A stretch of 64,000 nt of DNA from Undaria pinnatifida (GCA_012845835.1 JABAKD010000025.1:16563992-16627991), one strand, 5' to 3'; positions 1-11,301 are shown, numbered from the stretch's first letter. Program-made: numbers and translations. Notes: generated from the letters alone by a model not told the origin.

Positions 1-699
1 CTATGAATACCATTCATTGCTGGGTGGATGGGATGGCCTCAAGAATTTCGTGACCAATTCTGCTCACTAGGTTTCCGGAGCGAAAAGAAGAAGCTATCAC
101 TACGTAATGCAGAATTCGAGACATTTCGATCAGATGTTAAGATACGGCCTCCAAAAGGCCTGTAATTATCCGAGTTGAGATCGTTTGGATGGGTTTTGCA
201 TTATAAGGTTGGCGTTATATATTCGGAATAGTCAGCAAATAGATTGGGGGCACGAGCCTCCGATCTCAGAAGCCATCCGGGGCTCTGGTGGAATCGAATA
301 AAGCTACGACGACGAAGGCTAAGAACGTGAGTACTCTCCGAGGACCTGCTCAATTGGCAGACCTGCAGGGGGCACTCTGTGTCCCCCCAATAACCCTACA
401 CAGATCTGTGGTTCCATTATTTGTGCCAAACTTGGACGTATCCAATTTGATCGCTATTTTACCGCTGTATTCCGCCTCAGTACCGTGCATCATTCAATGT
501 AAGTATCGGATGTGGATGAGGCCTCCTGCGCCGACCTGTGGTCCCGCCCATATTTCGTTGCTCCGTTGAACTGTATTTATTTGTAGTTGACCACTGGTCC
601 GGTAGAAAGATGTCTCACCGAAAATTCCTTGTCATTCATTGCGTCCATCATTTTCCGCACACGCGGCGACAGTGGTAGCTCGCTAACGACTGTTTAGCG
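1..699. other. No supported gene
   Basis: Short open frames only, with no recognisable domain. A GTGAGT follows an open stretch at 270-326 on the plus strand, but the stretch is too short to defend as an exon. No tandem repeat or TIR element was recognised. Confidence 0.4.
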
Positions 700-1098
700 C
701 TAGCCGCCTTTCCTCTTGCCACCCACTTGGCTAGTAGAAAAGGCCCCGATTTTGCAATATGCTGTCGACTCCGTCTTCCAGCCACCAGTCTTGATGATCT
801 CGTCCACAGCCGCCCCGGTCAGAGATGTGCTGGGGGAGCCTCCTACGCGAAAGAAATGCATCATGAAGTGGTTCTGCAGCTCTGCCGCCCGCGAATAAAT
901 GGTCTTGCAGGGCGGTCGCCATATATATGGGTTGCTCAAAGAGATAGACGGTACCGGAAACCTTTCAGCCGAGACCACGGGGAACGGGTACCAGGCGGTC
1001 AGGCCCGATCCAAGACGCCATGCGGCAGAACCGTACGCCTTGACCGGCCGGGACGCGCGAATCGCTGGACACTCCCGTTTTGCGAACACAATTACCAC
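700..1098 (-). pseudogene. Tyrosine recombinase C-terminal fragment (YR mobile element)
   Basis: The minus-strand frame of about 130 residues ends with the layout of a tyrosine-recombinase catalytic C-terminus. It has an HxxR box (HFFRVGG), then about 20 residues on a conserved IIKTGGWKTES segment matching the usual GGWKS helix, and a basic tail (GGKRKGG) before a TAG stop. Such enzymes cut and rejoin DNA through a tyrosine that normally lies about 8-9 residues after the Trp. Here the nearest Tyr is at +7 and is followed by Cys, so the nucleophile may be shifted or lost. The upstream catalytic Arg and Lys regions are missing and an in-frame stop lies just upstream, so this is a 5'-truncated relic. 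Crypton, Ngaro or DIRS-type elements, or a captured phage-like integrase, are all possible sources. The fold assignment is fairly secure; the element class is not. Confidence 0.6.
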
Positions 1099-3400
1099 AC
1101 TTAGCTAGATACCCGAAGCGCCCTACAAATATGAAGATCAAGCACTTGGACGCTTAGGATGTTTGGGTATGAAAACACAACGTAAACGGAAAGGTCGTAA
1201 CCCCTACGCCACAAAATGAACTCCAACAAGTATCGGGCTACCCCTCTCGTCACAGAGATACGGCAGCCATCCGGGCACGCGACCGCGTGTCGCTGCGAAG
1301 ACTGATTGTCGTTTTCTCCAACAAAGCTTTAAGGTGCCGCTCGATTAACCTCAATCTACTTTCGCGCCTCGGACACAATTGTGAGGCACAAATCTACCAT
1401 TGGGCTCAAGCATTGGATTGGCAAATCGGCGGACGAGGTCCCATTCTTTCTTTTTCCGTGTTTCATTGCCAGTGTTAACTGAAAGGCAATCCCTTTGCGG
1501 ATATAACCAGTCGTGTAATGTGGGTGCACAAGGGTCTCTCTGGGCACGCGTCGTTGCCCGCACAACCCACGGCGGGGCAAGAGTTTTCATGCATCATGTT
1601 AATACCTGTTCCCTGGGTATCAAGGAAAACAAAATGAGTCGAAACTCTCGTCCGGAGTAGGTGTCTTCCAACCGCGGCAAAGCAACGCAAACTGCACACG
1701 GTTTCAGGCCGTTTCGCAATGCCCTGGGATACTGCCCCCAGAGGAGGGCTCCCGCTGACATCATTCGGCGTGAAATAAACACCAACGAAACGGACCATAA
1801 GGCTCAGTAAGCGTTCCTAAAGAGGTAAAGTGTGAGCGCCATTTTGCTCGAATCGAGGCCACAAGGCAAAACACACCATCAGTAATCGATGCCGCTGAGA
1901 TCTCCCGTGCCCTTCATACACCCAATCAGCCGTAACACCCGCAATCGACGCATCAATCTATAGTTTGCAAACGCGCGTTTTGATGAAGTTTTCGATCTCA
2001 CAGCTCACTGAAGCGCCTTTCTAACGGATTCTAACTGTAGACTATAGACTATGGCCTGCCCCGACCTCGGGGTGGGTCGAAACCCTCCGAAGACCTATAG
2101 ACTATGCAGTAGTCTCGCGGCAGTCACACAAGCCTTAGCCTCGGTAGAGAAGAACCCTGGGTGGCTTGATAGGTGAGGTACGGACCGTGTGGGGTGGTGG
2201 AGATGTGTTTTGTTTTCACTTCCGATGTTATGGAGTTCGTTCCGAAGGCAGAGGATGGATATATCGCCACAGCCGAGAGCGCAATGGGCACAGTCTGGAG
2301 AGTGGAGAAGCTGGCCATTTCGTGGGTGTGTGCTTCCCGTCTGTTTTCGTGATGTGCACCGCCTCCACGCCCTTAGAGGTGTTACTCTGTGCGCCAGACA
2401 AGAAATGGCATTCATTTTCTTCGTGAGGCGCTGTTCCAAGCTGCTGGCAGCCTATACCCGGTAGAGAAAAGGGGGGAGCACTGGTGACACCCGCGGCCTC
2501 CGTGTACACACGCAAGCCAACCTCAGGCTTATTTTTCCTGAATGGAAGTCCCTGGGCAAGACGCAGACACTGACTGCACAGGCATGCGCTACGGCAGAGG
2601 CGCACTGTTTTTTCTCTGAGGCTCCTCATTGGGGTAGCTGTATGTACGTCACCCCAAACCGGATTTTGAATAAGCTGAAGCTCTAGCGCACCTACCTGGC
2701 GACGACCGGCGTCTGCATCAACAACGCCAAGATAATTGAACAGTGAAATTCGTTTATGATCGCCACTGCACTTTGTTATACTTCACTATCCACTACACCA
2801 CCGAATCAATGTGACTGAGCGTGGCTAGTGGATGGCGCTATCATACATACCAGATATCCAACGTATATTTTCCTGAAACTGTGGAGTCTCGCTTATTATC
2901 ATCTTTGCACGGGGTGGGCAGAGACAACGACCAGTCCATGTTGTGTACGTTTTAGGCATTGCGAAAGGTCGCCGTCAGTACCTAGTGAGGGTACCACTCG
3001 ATCGGGCGGTTTCAATTGATAGTCGAATGATAATTTCTGCTACGCCATTTCAGCGCTGCAAGATATTTGGCAGGAGGACCCGCGACCTGGACGAAAACGA
3101 ACGGGAGACTGGTATACACGAGGGGTGGTGTCTGCCTAACACGAGTAGTCCACAACAAGCTGCAAATCGCTGGTAATGCCGAGTTGTTCCTTTGTGTGCG
3201 CGCGACAGGAGCACCGCAACGCTGTTGAGTCCTACGCGTGTTGCGGAACGGACGGAGTCACTGTTGTGACATCGTCCATTGGTTGATTGACCGATCGGAA
3301 CAGTAACCACGACTGTTTATCGTGGTGTTGCTGTGGGCTGGTAAACACGCTTTTAACATGCAGAAGTACGTACATGTTGCTTGGTATATATGCGCGCACA
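1099..3400. other. No supported gene; short direct repeat near 2.05 kb
   Basis: Many overlapping short ORFs on both strands, none with recognisable motifs. At 2037-2106 a short direct repeat (CTATAGACTATG) brackets a GC-rich stretch. I recognise no member of the dispersed families found elsewhere in the window. Confidence 0.4.
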
Positions 3401-3402
3401 TG

Positions 3403-3497
3403 CGCGCGATCGGAGTATCACACACAGCTTGCAAAGATGAGTTTCGACGAAATCTTCGATCTCACAGCTGGAGTGTATTTTCATTTTTTATAATATA
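3403..3497 (+). repeat. R1 element, distal fragment
   Basis: This is the conserved end of the R1 family: GCGCGATCGGAGTATCACAC, a TTGCAAAGATGAG block, and CACAGCTGGAGTGTATTTTC running into a T-rich/TA tail. The same block recurs near-identically at about 10.1, 11.1, 17.3, 22.6, 23.0, 31.6, 37.0, 40.8 and 45.6 kb. Only the terminal 95 bp are present here. The poly-C modules are missing, so the copy is truncated on its left. Confidence 0.8.
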
Positions 3498-4084
3498 CCG
3501 GGTGCCGTACGCCCAAGGAATCAACAGGGCACACACATAGACTAGATATATTCCTTTTCTTTTCCTTTTTTGGTGAATGATTAATCGCGTATCCCTCCAT
3601 TGCACACACAATAGGTAACGAGTTGGGTATTTCTTGGAACCCTTTTCCCACGCAACTACTAGCACTGTCCTCGTGTGTATTTTCGACACATAGCAGCATG
3701 CAATGCAGAGGAGTATCGAGTACATTTTGATAGAGTTCAGCTCGAATTTCAATTCAAATCGATGCGTCAACGCATCGAGGGGTGGCGTTAGACGTACTAC
3801 TTTATATATCAATATTAACGTAGTCGCTGCTTGCCAATACAAAGAAAGGCATCCGGTGCATGTAAGCATGTACTCACACGGACGGGGTTGATACCCCAAG
3901 TATATTTTTACGCCGCATCATACATTACGGGTGCTCCAATGTAAACACCACCCATGAAGGAGCTACGCATTTTCATTTTCCCTCCAGACCAACTGTCTTT
4001 GGTGCAACCTTCGGAAATCATCCCCAACGCCCCAACCCGTCAACATTTCATGACCAAAAGCTACTGGTGGCCATGCATGATGCG
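3498..4084. other. No supported gene
   Basis: AT-rich sequence following the R1 end. No coding, RNA or repeat-family assignment. Confidence 0.35.
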
Positions 4085-5960
4085 TAAAATGCCGTAGAAT
4101 CTGGGAGTAATATATAATATCAAACATGCCTACTCGTGAGCAGATGCGCAAACGCCAAGTAGAACCAGGGTACCAGACATGCCCCAATTTTTCCCCACCA
4201 ATCCGCATCGTTCTCAAATCGGAAGCAAAAGTTTTTGATTGCTTTGCTTCAAGACTAAATCTGTCTGACAAATGCACATGCCAAAAGTCGTACTATGACA
4301 GCTGCGCCAAGTCCAAGTAGAATAGATACCCTGACGTTCTCGCATATAGCTGCGCGAACTCCCATATGATTTGAATATCAAGCATACCCAGACCGTGGCA
4401 CACATTTTCTAATTTTACGTCAGGCTTCGAATATCACAGTCGCATTAGATACGTCTTAGTTGCGATAACTTCCAGTTTGATGTCTAGCTCCCGATATCGC
4501 CGTTCACAACATCTACATCCTTTCGGCCGAAAATCCTTGGTCCCGGTGTGTGGTTTCCAAACCATGTTACGCTCCCAATATGACATTTTCAACCTACACC
4601 TCCTAGTCTCTGTATTCCCACGAATACCACCCAGCCAGCATCATGTCACCATTACCATTGGAATCAAAATATGCTTGTTCCCCTGGTTTCCAAATCACGC
4701 CACGTGCCTGACATAAACGTATCAAACGATAATTCCCGGTTCTTACGTAGCTCTTTCCAAATGTCACGCCCCCACATCACCGTTGACTTCCACCCATCCC
4801 CAGCGATTGCTTGAAGCCGCTAAAATGTGAGGCGTATACACCCCAATATCTCTGTTCGCAACAGTAGTTTTTACGCGTAATTCCTATAGCGACGCAAAAG
4901 GTGCAAACATGTGAGAGGCCACGCTCCAATATCCCGGTGTCCATCAGAAATTCCTACCCGTAATTCCCGTGGAAACTCATGGTATGGTAGGGGTGTATCT
5001 TATGTATCTTCTAAGGATCCGCCTTGGATGAGCTCTCACGCCCACCTGAAACACGACTCTGAGAAATGCTGAAGGCGAAACCTGACAGTCCAATGGCCTA
5101 GGTATACAACGAGTACTAGACACAAGCTATCGTAGAGGTTCAACCAATATTTTTTAGGCTCCCGATATGAGAATCTCTATTTTACACCAAAATTGTGTTT
5201 GGTTTTCAAAAAAGTGAAAGTGCAACCCGGTGGACAACCCCATGGCCTGGGTATACAAGAAAACAAAATGAAATTTAGACAATTTCGGGTTAAGGAGCCC
5301 GGTCATTCAGAAAACGTTTTTGGCGCCAAAAATTTCTACCTCCTCTGTTGTAGCACGCGTTGCTACAGCAAAACAATGACGACATGAGTAATGACAGTTT
5401 TGATCCCCGTCATGCAGAAAAAAGAGAACAAGTAGCCAAAATCTGCTACCCTCGCTGTAGCAACGCGTCAGTTTCCAACTCATGTCATGATTCCAGTATA
5501 GCATTATCGTTCCAACAATATGTCTCCTAGTTCCAATCGTTTCCCGCTCATGTCTTTTTCCATCTGATGTTTTACGTTCCTCCACAGCTTTGAGACGGAT
5601 GCCACGCTCTCGATCGCTTCGACCGATCATTTTCACCTGGTAGTTCCAATAACTTCAAGAACATGCCACGCATCCAACATAACCTTGTTGGCAACCTATA
5701 TTCCCTAGCTCCTAATATACAGCTTGCGAAAACTCGTGTCAGGCTCCCAGTATCACCGCATGATAGCAACGGTGACTCCTGCTGTGCTTTAGCTTCACTT
5801 CTGCCGTCAACCCCGCAAGATCACCGTTTCAAGCGACGATTCGTGCCGATAGTACCAATAACAAGCGTTCGACAGGCCACGCTCCCAGTAGCACTATATA
5901 TAGGAAACGCTGACGATATAATAGTGCCCTTTAGCTTCAACGTTTTCGTCAAGCTTCCAA
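4085..5960. repeat. Degenerate tandem repeat with embedded TIR-A fragments
   Basis: Variants of a phrase like CACGCTCCCAATATCACCG and TTCCAA recur irregularly through this stretch, for example near 4430, 4580, 4770, 4920, 5600, 5740 and 5880. This suggests an old, diverged minisatellite. Two TIR-A fragments interrupt it: about 5170-5365, ending in GTAGCACGCGTTGCTAC, and about 5390-5475, ending in GTAGCAACGCGTC. Unit length cannot be fixed by eye. No coding potential was recognised. Confidence 0.35.
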
Positions 5961-6129
5961 CATCCAGGTTCCAGACGTGGTCCACAGTCAGACATCGGAA
6001 TCAAATCAGGATGATTAAGTTGGCCGCGGGTGCACCGGCGTGTCCGGAAGTTATGAGGGTGGTGTGGACAACGACAGAAGGCAACAGCGTTCGCGGGGGG
6101 GGGGAGCAGGGGGGAAAATGGGAGTACAG

Positions 6130-6480
6130 CGATTGATTGTTAGATTTGGGGGTAAAGAGCTCCGTCCGTCACAAAAACAAATAGCCAAAAAATGCTACCT
6201 CCATCGTAGCATGCGTGGGAGGTGCCCCGTTGACACATGCTAGGGTGGAGGTGCGCCGTTTTGTTTTTGGCGGCTCCCAACCACTTGAGGAACGCTACCC
6301 CCAACCAACAAGAACGATTTTGAGAGAAACAAAGTGCAGCCCGATTCTCACGTCCTGGGTAAATAATACGACAAAAGCGCAAAAACAAAAATAGGTTCCA
6401 GCGACACTGGGCCAAGGAGTCCTAAAGCTCAGAAAACAAAATTCCCAAAAGCGCTACGACCTCTATCGTTGCAGGCTTGT
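6130..6480 (+). mobile_element. TIR-A fragments (two)
   Basis: Right-hand ends of TIR-A elements: CTACCTCCATCGTAGCATGCG near 6205-6230, and a second copy reaching CTACGACCTCTATCGTTGC near 6455-6475. Family-internal phrases (AAAGTGCA..CCGAT, TTAAGGAGTCC-like) are present in the second. Neither shows a matching left TIR, so both look truncated. Confidence 0.55.
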
Positions 6481-6782
6481 TTGTGAGGCTCTTCACTTGA
6501 GTGGTTCTATACCTCACGGGAAAAAAGCCGTTCTGAAACAAAATAGAGTGCGGCACCCGATCAACGATCCCATGACCGAAGTGTACAGAATATATATTCC
6601 GAATTGAAAAGACGAAAAAATTGGAGTTCCAACGTTGTAAGGTCAAGGAGCAGGGCCATTCATTTTTTTTTTTTTTTTCAAATAGGTTCATATCCTGTCG
6701 TAGCACGTCACAGATGGACAGCATCTTGGTCTACTGGAGGTATTTTACTACCTGGTAATATTACTAATAATAGTACACAGCC

Positions 6783-7031
6783 TGCGGTAGAGGGGTGACC
6801 CCATTTTCACCACTATGTTTGACACACTCGCAAGAGTGACTCCGTACCTCACGACAAAAATACTCTTGGCGTTTTTTTTTGTCGCAGCGTAGCTTACCAC
6901 CCCATTGCGGATTAATAACGCCAAATGACTACTGCAGCACGAAACCTTAAGACCGGAAAGGAACAGGGGGGTCACTCGCGCGAGTGATCCAGAACCACTG
7001 CAAGAAATAAGACCCCAAAAGTGACCCCTCC
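6783..7031 (+). mobile_element. TIR-C element
   Basis: A complete member of the TIR-C family. The left end TGCGGTAGAGGGGTGACC is mirrored by GTGACCCCTCC at the right. Inside are the family signatures in order: a CTCGCAAGAGTGACT block, GTACCTCACGACAAAAA, GCAGCGTAGCTTACCA, TTGCGGATTAAT, and the palindromic GTCACTCGCGCGAGTGAT. It has no ORF of its own, so it is a non-autonomous, MITE-like element. Confidence 0.7.
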
Positions 7032-7035
7032 AGAC

Positions 7036-7105
7036 GTGCTCCGTCCCGGCATAGTAGAGATGTGGGGGTCTATGGTCTTACGACTTCGACCATGCACAAA
7101 CTGAG
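7036..7105 (-). repeat. Dispersed GCATGGCC-type repeat, inverted copy
   Basis: On the minus strand this reads as the same phrase found at about 56.54, 56.68 and 61.02 kb: a GCATGGTCGAAGTCGTA-like start, ACCATAGACCCCCACATC, and CCGGGACGGAGCACG. It is a short dispersed repeat of unknown class. Confidence 0.6.
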
Positions 7106-7412
7106 TACCTCCCTCCCCCCCCATAAGGTAGCCTTGGGCGGGCCTACGGTATATATATATCCTATAGCTGCCGGTGTGAGGTGTTGTGCATGATCTGTAT
7201 ATGTGGAGTACAGATCCAACACCGGAAGAATGGGCTAGATGATACAGATCGTACGGCTCGCGCCCGGCAACATGAGCTAGACCATACCAATCTTTGGTAA
7301 AAATTTTCATCATCAAGTGGGGATAGATGATTAGTCCGGCGCGTCGAGGGTACTATTTAACCGGCAATATTGGGAGGGAGCCCTTCTCTGTTACTCTATA
7401 GCATGTGCACTT

Positions 7413-7685
7413 ATGAGTCATCTCACGCTTGGAGGTGCTGCAGGTTCGAAGAATTTTCTGAGCTCCTGACATGAGTAGCTCAATATCATCCATCATCACT
7501 CGGAACATGACTTCGGAGACATTCGTTCGCGCAACCCGACCAGCATTTCTATGCCCTTGGTCCTGAAAACAACCATTGAACTCGTGAAGTTGTCGAACCC
7601 ACCGAAAGTTCACCGTGTTTGAGTAGCTCAACCGGCCACATCGGTCGGAAACGTTTTACGTGCCACCCCTCCCGTGAGATGGCTC
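7413..7685 (+). mobile_element. TIR-B element
   Basis: Left end GAGTCATCTCACGC and right end CCCGTGAGATGGCTC are inverted copies of each other. Internal family phrases are TTTTCTGAGCTCCTGACATGAG, a TTCGTTCGCGCAACCCGACC stretch and CGGTCGGAAACGTTT. It is non-autonomous, and the open frames inside it are incidental. Confidence 0.65.
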
Positions 7686-7689
7686 TTAT

Positions 7690-8440
7690 AGGGAAAATCT
7701 TTCCCAAGCGCAGGTACTCACAGCATGTGTGGCCGTCCTTCCCAGGGTGACAGACCGTTCCAACTCCACAGGCCACTGCCTCCGCTTCGTTGCAACCTAG
7801 CCAGGGATGCCAGCAGTGTGTTCAGGCAAAGATGGTCATACAAAGGAATACGTTTGGTTAGTAACAAGAGTACAGACACAACAATTTTTCCGTAAAGTTC
7901 AGCATCCACACATCGATTTTTTTTAGGTGGGCGCTTATTTTCACAAAATATAAAAAATGTTACCGTACAGCTCTCTTTCAGGCGAATCGAACCATCCTGG
8001 CAGATGTGTTGTTTTGGTTGTTGGGCTTGAGTTATCTGATTTCCAGATATACATTATTTGGTATTTGGGGCTCGATGTATGGGTCACGAGTTTTTTTTCC
8101 CCGTATTTGAAAAGTATCACGTCAAGGCGCAGCTTCCTGTAGAAGCAAAAATATTCAAGTTTTTTTTAAAGCGAGATATGGGCGAAAAAACGGTATTTTC
8201 TATGTTTTCTGCTCCAGATGTGGAGCTTTCAGCGTAAAATTGGCACGATGAATATGTTCAAAAAGTCCTCGGATTCCGACGAATTGGACGTGCACCCACG
8301 ATCATTTTTTTTAGCCAGAAAAATTATGTGGACCGAGAAAATCTGTTATAAAAAATCACCCGAGCGGGACTCACGTTGCAGCGTGTCAAGGCTTAGTCTT
8401 CCGTAAAGGTTTACGGCAATAGTTCATGTATATGCGCGTG
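7690..8440. other. No supported gene
   Basis: A minus-strand GTGAGT complement at 7716-7721 attracted attention as a possible splice donor, but the sequence upstream of it does not give an LRR or any other domain. T-rich runs occur at 7917-7924 and 8090-8170. Confidence 0.35.
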
Positions 8441-8536
8441 TTATAAAATAATGTATAGTTTCCACGCACATATTGAGCTGCCCCACACGCCCCCCCCCCC
8501 CCCGCCCCAACCCCCCCCCCCCCCCCCCCGCCCCAC
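8441..8536 (+). repeat. R1 element, single box module plus poly-C
   Basis: ATGTATAGTTTCCACGCACA followed by TATTGAGCTGCCCC and two long C tracts broken by G. This is one module of the R1 family (compare about 36.57-36.64 kb). It is truncated on both sides. Confidence 0.75.
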
Positions 8537-8539
8537 CTG

Positions 8540-8989
8540 ATGTTTGGGGAGTTTGTTGGGGGTAAGGGCTACTCAGGGGGGCAAGAGAAAGACTGGATGG
8601 ATCATCTGAAGGAGGATATGTCGGTCTTTGGAATGAAATTTGAAGGATGGCGAAAGGCTGCTCAGAAGGCTGGCAGATGGTTTCGAAGAGTAGAGGAGGG
8701 AGCCGAGTTGTTCATGCGGAATTGGCATGAAACGGAGAGACGCAAAGCTGCAGAGCGACGCGCAAAGGCTGCGGCAGCGTCATCCACCGTTGGCATCTCT
8801 AAGCGGCCGGGGGGAGGGGGAAGGGGGGGGGGGGCGGGGAGGGGACTGGGGGAGGGGGGGGAGGGGGAAAGGGAGGAAGGGGGGAGGGGCGGAAGGGGGA
8901 GCGTCATGCCCAAGAGACTGAAGTCTGGGTTTGGCCATCATCGTATTGAAAGTTGTGGGCCTTCTAATGGCCGTCACAAGATAGCATAA
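8540..8989 (+). pseudogene. Probable retrotransposon ORF C-terminal tail
   Basis: The open frame of about 149 residues starts in protein-like sequence rich in W, K and E, including KDWMDHLKEDMSVFGMKF, WRKAAQKAGRWFRRVEEGAE and MRNWHETERR. It then runs into a glycine/arginine stretch made by an expanded G-rich tract (about 8805-8900) and ends at TAA. The W-rich basic helix pattern resembles the tail behind reverse transcriptase in non-LTR retrotransposons, but no catalytic motif is present, so that is inference. The upstream side is cut off by the R1 poly-C module. It could instead be the end of a cellular ORF. Confidence 0.35.
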
Positions 8990-9106
8990 GACCGCCCTGA
9001 CTTCTTCGTCATGTTGCGTTCTCTCCCAGGTGCCATTGATGATGGACGTGATACCCTCTGTTAGCCCAATGCCATCCTTAGCCAGTTCCTAGGGTCTGCT
9101 AGTATT

Positions 9107-9300
9107 ATATTTTTCTATGTTTCTTTTTCTATTTCTTTTTTCTTTTTTCTCTTCTTCTTTCTTTGCTTTCTTGTCTTGTCGTTTCTTGATTTTCTTGTCT
9201 TTTTCTTCTCTTTGCTTGCCTTTTTCGTCTTGTTTCGTTTTTCTTCTCTTTTCTTTCCTTTCCTTTATCTTCTTTTCTTTTCTTTGTTTCTTTATCTCCA
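9107..9300. repeat. Polypyrimidine tract
   Basis: Almost pure C/T on the plus strand (TTTCTT, CTTTTTT variants) for nearly 190 bp. Long ORFs on both strands here are artefacts of composition. It joins the R6 repeat on its right. The inverted R6 copy ends in a similar purine tract at about 37.92 kb, so the tract is probably part of that element. Confidence 0.75.
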
Positions 9301-9630
9301 ATTGACTTATGCCTGTCGTGCGTATGCGTAGTGATAGATACTACGTGTAATATATACGTGGTAGTCTTCCTTGGGTGGCAATCGGAATATTTGGTTTCTC
9401 CAGGCGTGAGTAGTGAGACGTATGCACCGGTCTGGACCTGGCACATCGTAGACTGACTCCCGATTCCACTTTTATATGTTTCTGGTGGAGGCATGAATTG
9501 CGTCAGCTGTGATATATGCGTGTACCACCTTGGGTTGTGTGTGTGTTTTCCCTGGGGTATTCCTCAGCTCCAGAGTGACTGGAGCCTGTCCTGTGACCAC
9601 GGACTTGATTATGCGAGTTAATGTGAGAGC

Positions 9631-9665
<35 letters not shown>
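9300..9665 (+). repeat. R6 repeat with terminal AAC microsatellite
   Basis: About 330 bp shared, inverted, with 37577-37920. The order is an ACGTG hairpin region, CCAGGCGTGAGTAGTGAGACG, GCGTCAGCTGTGATATATGC, CCTCAGCTCCAGAGTGACTG, then AATGTGAGAGC and (AAC)n at about 9630-9665. The other copy carries a much longer (TTG)n at the same place, so the triplet tract is a built-in part of the family. Confidence 0.75.
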
Positions 9666-10137
9666 CCCCACCCCCCCCCCCCCAATAATAAACTGGTGCC
9701 AAAACCGTCAGATTTATTCCCTCGAAAGGATTTATAGCTTACATGCACAAATTGCCCCCCTTCCCCCCCCCCCCCTCCAAACCCGCTCGCTTTTGATCAA
9801 AACCAGGCCCCCACGTCCTTCAAAACTCCGCCCCCCCCCCTCACCGGTTATTCGACTTACAAGATTCGCTTGATAAAAGGATACATTTCCCTTCACATCT
9901 GTCAGATTTTGTCCCCCTCAGAAAAGGGTTTTATAGTTTCCGCGCACAGACTGACTAAAATCACCCTGTCGACCCTGATAGCTACACTGTAGTTGTAAGG
10001 GGAGACGCCGACCTATATCCTTAATGAGGACACACAACTCGTTATGCGCGCGATCGGAGTATCACACACAGCTTGCAAAGATGAGTTTCGACGAAATCTT
10101 CGATCTCACAGCTGGAGTGTATTTTCATTTTTTTAAA
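9666..10137 (+). repeat. R1 modular element, near-complete
   Basis: A poly-C tract, then AATAATAAACTGGTGCC and three box modules (TTATAGCTTACATGCACA, then TTTTATAGTTTCCGCGCACA and spacers), with C tracts and the TCAAAACCAGGCCC block. The conserved distal half follows: CCCTGATAGCTACACTGTAG, GGGGAGACGCCGACCTATAT, GATCGGAGTATCACACACAG and CACAGCTGGAGTGTATTTTC, with a T-rich tail. It has no ORF. The copy closely matches 36557-37112. Confidence 0.85.
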
Positions 10138-10159
10138 TATTATTGCATATTTTTTCATT

Positions 10160-10840
10160 TAATTATATATTTATATAGCTAATCATCTTTTTTGGGGGGG
10201 ATTCGGTCCGGAGTTTTTTTCGTCTCGGCCTCAGTATGCGATTCTCGAAACTGGAACTCTCGGTCAAATAGCTTCGTTCGAGCGCCGTCTTCGGGGGGCG
10301 GCTCAAAAGCCCCTCGCCCTGCCGTATCCGTTCCGCACCTCGACGTGAACGCGGATAGATGCTGAGCGAGACAAGCGTGAAAAACGTTTTTTTTTTCTTG
10401 TATTTTGGGCGGTATACGTCCGATCTATTTTTGGATCTTGGGATGTGTAGAGCTTGAACGAACAAATAAGGGACAACATTTCCAAGTTGGCATCTAAGTT
10501 TAAATTTCTTCCCAACGATGTTTTTTTCATGGCCGCCTCGAAGCGCTTGCCCTATCGTAGCTACTACTTACTGGTGTGTGTCGATTCCGTTTTGCTCAGT
10601 GGTTATAGTGTTAAATAACCAACGAAGGATGTGTCGTGAGTACGATTTTCACCGAGATCATATTGGGTATTCAGGAGCGTCCCGCGCTGGAGGCGTTATG
10701 AATGGGTATGATAGTTGTTTGTGTTCTCCTGAGTACTACTAACTGCAGTACGTTGAGAGGGGATAGCTCCGGAAATCGCTCTTACGAAGTCGGTGATAAT
10801 AAATTAACTAACTAGAAAACGTATTTGGTTGTTTTTTTGA
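10160..10840. repeat. H-family dispersed repeat
   Basis: Parts recur at 15060-15330 and 15530-15740 (inverted), and in the same orientation at 15757-15895. Shared phrases include CCCCTCGCCCTGCCGTATCC, GCTGAGCGAGACAAGCG, GTTTGTGTTCTCCTGAGTAC and GACGAAGTCGGTGA-like text. It has no protein domain. The 10.2-16 kb stretch is a nest of copies of this family. Confidence 0.6.
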
Positions 10841-10940
10841 ATAACCCACTCACTGTGACTTGTACTGAGTCACGTGACAGTGGGTAGTGCCATGTGTCGT
10901 GAGTTCGATTCTCAACGACTTCATATTTGTCTTTTTCAAG
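10841..10940 (+). repeat. tRNA-like SINE fragment
   Basis: CACAGTGGGTAGTGCCATG-like text is followed by CGTGAGTTCGATTCTC, a good match to a tRNA B box (internal RNA polymerase III promoter). A related sequence lies at 10595-10660. No complete cloverleaf is visible. Confidence 0.4.
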
Positions 10941-10984
10941 CGTGCGCGCTGTCGACATTATGAATGGTTATTTCGTTTGGTAGT

Positions 10985-11163
10985 TTAAAATACACCCTGT
11001 TGACCCTGATAAGCTACACTGTAGTTGCAAGGGGAGTCGCCGACCTATATCCTTAATAAGGACACACAACCCGTAATACGCGCAATCGGAGTATACACAT
11101 ACAGCTAACAAAGACGAGTTTCGACAAAATCTTCGATCTCACAGCTGGAGTGTATTTTTATTC
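10985..11163 (+). repeat. R1 element, distal half
   Basis: CACCCTGTTGACCCTGATAA, GGGGAGTCGCCGACCTATAT, AATCGGAGTATACACATACAG, then CACAGCTGGAGTGTATTTTT. The poly-C modules are missing, so this is a truncated copy. Confidence 0.8.
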
Positions 11164-11235
11164 ATAGTAGCACTACCCACTGAGCTACTGAGTCAATTGA
11201 TCAAGTAGCTCAGTGGGCAGTGCTGTAGGATTTCT
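11164..11235. repeat. Inverted tRNA A-box-like motif pair
   Basis: CACTACCCACTGAGCTACT and AGTAGCTCAGTGGGCAGTG face each other around a short loop. Both match the tRNA A box (TAGCTCAGTGG). This is probably two SINE heads joined head to head, or a hairpin derived from them. Confidence 0.45.
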
Positions 11236-11301
11236 CGGTCAAATCACTTTATTCGAAGGCGGCCGTCCAAGCGAGAAGCGCGCAAAAAATTGTATTTTGA
11301 A

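Noticed and set aside
270-326. Possible 57-bp plus-strand exon between CTCAG and GTGAGT
   Set aside because: Only 19 codons, no domain and no neighbouring exon; such border pairs occur by chance.
3141-3180. Plus-strand NNKLQIAGN resembling an LRR
   Set aside because: No LxxLP, no splice borders and no 72-bp frame; chance similarity.
7722-7800. Minus-strand sequence upstream of a GTGAGT (7716-7721), tested as a further LRR exon
   Set aside because: In the phase-2 frame it reads without LxxLP at the right place; no other domain fits.
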